Assembly: GCF_005860795.2 (NCBI RefSeq) | Contig: NZ_CP058350.1 | Location: 2,572,501 to 2,636,500 of the forward strand | DNA length: 64,000 nucleotides | Source of the DNA: Peteryoungia desertarenae | GTDB lineage: Bacteria; Pseudomonadota; Alphaproteobacteria; Rhizobiales; Rhizobiaceae | Reading direction: 5' to 3' | In this document: piece by piece, positions 63,013 through 64,000 of the stretch | Numbering within the stretch: position 1 is the stretch's first letter | How the letters are laid out: every line of letters begins with the position of its first letter | Made by a program: the position numbers and the translations under genes | Notes under the pieces: generated by a model | Told to the model about the DNA's origin: nothing | Database searches by the model: none | What the model saw: only the letters and a program-made list of their open reading frames with translations

Positions 63013-64000
63013 ATGCACGTCCCTTGAAAATCGCAGTCATCGCAGGTGAGGTATCCGGTGATCTCCTGGGCGCAGATCTCGTCGCAGCGCTTAAGCGCGC
63101 CCATGAAGGGACCATCGAACTCGTCGGAGTCGGTGGGGAAGCTTTGGAGTCGCAGGGTCTGACGTCCCTCTTCGACTTTTCAGAATTGTCGATCATGGGC
63201 TTTACCCAGGTGCTGGCAAAGCTTCCTCGGCTGATCGGACTGATATCAAAGGCTGCCGACGCGATCGTCAAGGCGAATCCCGATATGTTGCTGATCGTCG
63301 ACAGCCCTGATTTCACCCATCGCGTTGCCAAGAAGGTTCGCAGCAAAATGCCGAACCTGCCGATTGTGAACTATGTCTGTCCAAGCGTCTGGGCGTGGAA
63401 GGAGTATCGTGCGACGGCCATGCTCTCCTATGTGGATGCCGTGCTAGCAGTTTTGCCGTTCGAACCGGCGGTGATGGAACGCCTGGGGGGACCGAAGACC
63501 CACTATGTCGGACACCGGCTGACGAGCCACCCAGACATTCGACGGATTCGGATGGCCAGAACAAATCGGCCAGCGTCCACAGATGAGGACGAGCGAACCA
63601 TCCTTCTTCTTCCCGGCTCGAGAGCCAGTGAGATCAACGCCCTGTTGCCCGTCTTTGGCGATGTGATGAAGGAGTTCATTGAGCGCAATGGCAAGACGCG
63701 TTTTCTCCTGCCAACCGTACCCCGACAGGAAGCGCGCGTGCGCGAAATCGTAGCGGGATGGGATCTGCGACCGGAGGTCTTGGTTGGAGATGCCGCAAAG
63801 TGGCAGGCATTTGAAGATGCTGATGCAGCAATCGCGGCCTCCGGCACCGTGATCCTTGAGCTGGCTCTCGCGCATGTTCCGGTGGTGTCCACCTACAAGG
63901 GCGATTGGTTGATCCGTCTTGTCAGCCATAGGATCAAGATATGGACGGGCGCTCTTCCCAATCTGATTGGCGATTACGCGATTGTCCCGGAATATCTGAA
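63009..64000 (+). CDS. lpxB: Lipid A disaccharide synthase, 3' end outside the window
   Basis: The frame starts at an ATG overlapping the lpxI stop and stays open to the window edge, about 330 codons of an expected ~390. It reads KIAVIAGEVSGDLLGADLVA at the N-terminus, then NYVCPSVWAWKEYRA, LPFEPAVMERLGG, YVGHRL, LLPGSRASEI and AAIAASGTVILELAL, the complete set of LpxB glycosyltransferase motifs. It joins UDP-diacylglucosamine and lipid X. Overlapping starts indicate translational coupling with lpxA-lpxI. Confidence 0.95.
   Translation, partial: MNARPLKIAVIAGEVSGDLLGADLVAALKRAHEGTIELVGVGGEALESQGLTSLFDFSELSIMGFTQVLAKLPRLIGLISKAADAIVKANPDMLLIVDSPDFTHRVAKKVRSKMPNLPIVNYVCPSVWAWKEYRATAMLSYVDAVLAVLPFEPAVMERLGGPKTHYVGHRLTSHPDIRRIRMARTNRPASTDEDERTILLLPGSRASEINALLPVFGDVMKEFIERNGKTRFLLPTVPRQEARVREIVAGWDLRPEVLVGDAAKWQAFEDADAAIAASGTVILELALAHVPVVSTYKGDWLIRLVSHRIKIWTGALPNLIGDYAIVPEYL

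Overview
The window reads as a piece of core chromosome from an alphaproteobacterium of the Rhizobiaceae (Rhizobium, Agrobacterium, Sinorhizobium or a close relative). The evidence is gene content and order: a complete aapJQMP amino-acid transporter, fused secDF behind yajC, the phaC / aminotransferase / hom neighbourhood, mitochondrial-type complex I accessory proteins, DUF1127 micro-proteins, an alpha-r14-type small RNA and a rpsB-to-lpxB cell-envelope block. I see no insertion sequence, prophage, CRISPR array, plasmid gene or attachment site. The genus cannot be fixed from what is visible.

Layout. 0-8.6 kb: the 3' part of a LysM/M23 envelope protein, an AAA ATPase, yajC-secDF, two genes related to complex I assembly factors, an orphan membrane protein, and trmFO. 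8.7-11.7 kb: two DUF1127 genes, a possible 19-codon ORF, a small RNA with three CCTCCTCCC loops (all minus strand), then a DUF2157 / GDYXXLXY membrane pair. 11.8-21 kb: tRNA-Leu, trigger factor, and a minus-strand run of sthA, a ROK protein, radC, map, sfsA and phaC. 21-26.6 kb: a lipoprotein, an aminotransferase, hom, a small orphan and recJ. 26.7-31.7 kb: three tRNA-Glu copies with a 242-bp period, each with its own promoter, then gloA, a double cold-shock protein, a DUF192 protein, tRNA-Pro, an NDUFS4-like gene, tRNA-Arg and a nuclease-like protein. 31.8-37.8 kb: aapJQMP divergent from metC. 37.8-45.8 kb: a flavin monooxygenase, an NDUFS6-like zinc protein, a hydrolase, an unusual crotonase, cysE, DUF3126, phasin, clpS and clpA. 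45.9-50.9 kb: azlCD, a HIT protein, the ridA-GDPD-acyltransferase operon and an EipB-like periplasmic protein. 51-64 kb: rpsB-tsf-pyrH-frr-uppS-cdsA-rseP-bamA-lpxD-fabZ-lpxA-lpxI-lpxB, the last gene cut by the window edge.

How the genes fit together. The right end couples translation, undecaprenyl and phospholipid synthesis, outer-membrane protein assembly and lipid A synthesis. The left end handles protein export. Trigger factor, ClpS/ClpA, Map and the peptidases form a protein-quality theme. PhaC and the phasin belong to polyhydroxybutyrate storage. Four genes (about 5.3, 5.8, 30.3 and 39.0 kb) resemble mitochondrial complex I accessory or assembly proteins. The least explained items are the small-RNA/DUF1127 cluster, the orphan membrane genes, and several enzymes whose family catalytic residues are missing (M23, ROK, crotonase and thermonuclease homologues).
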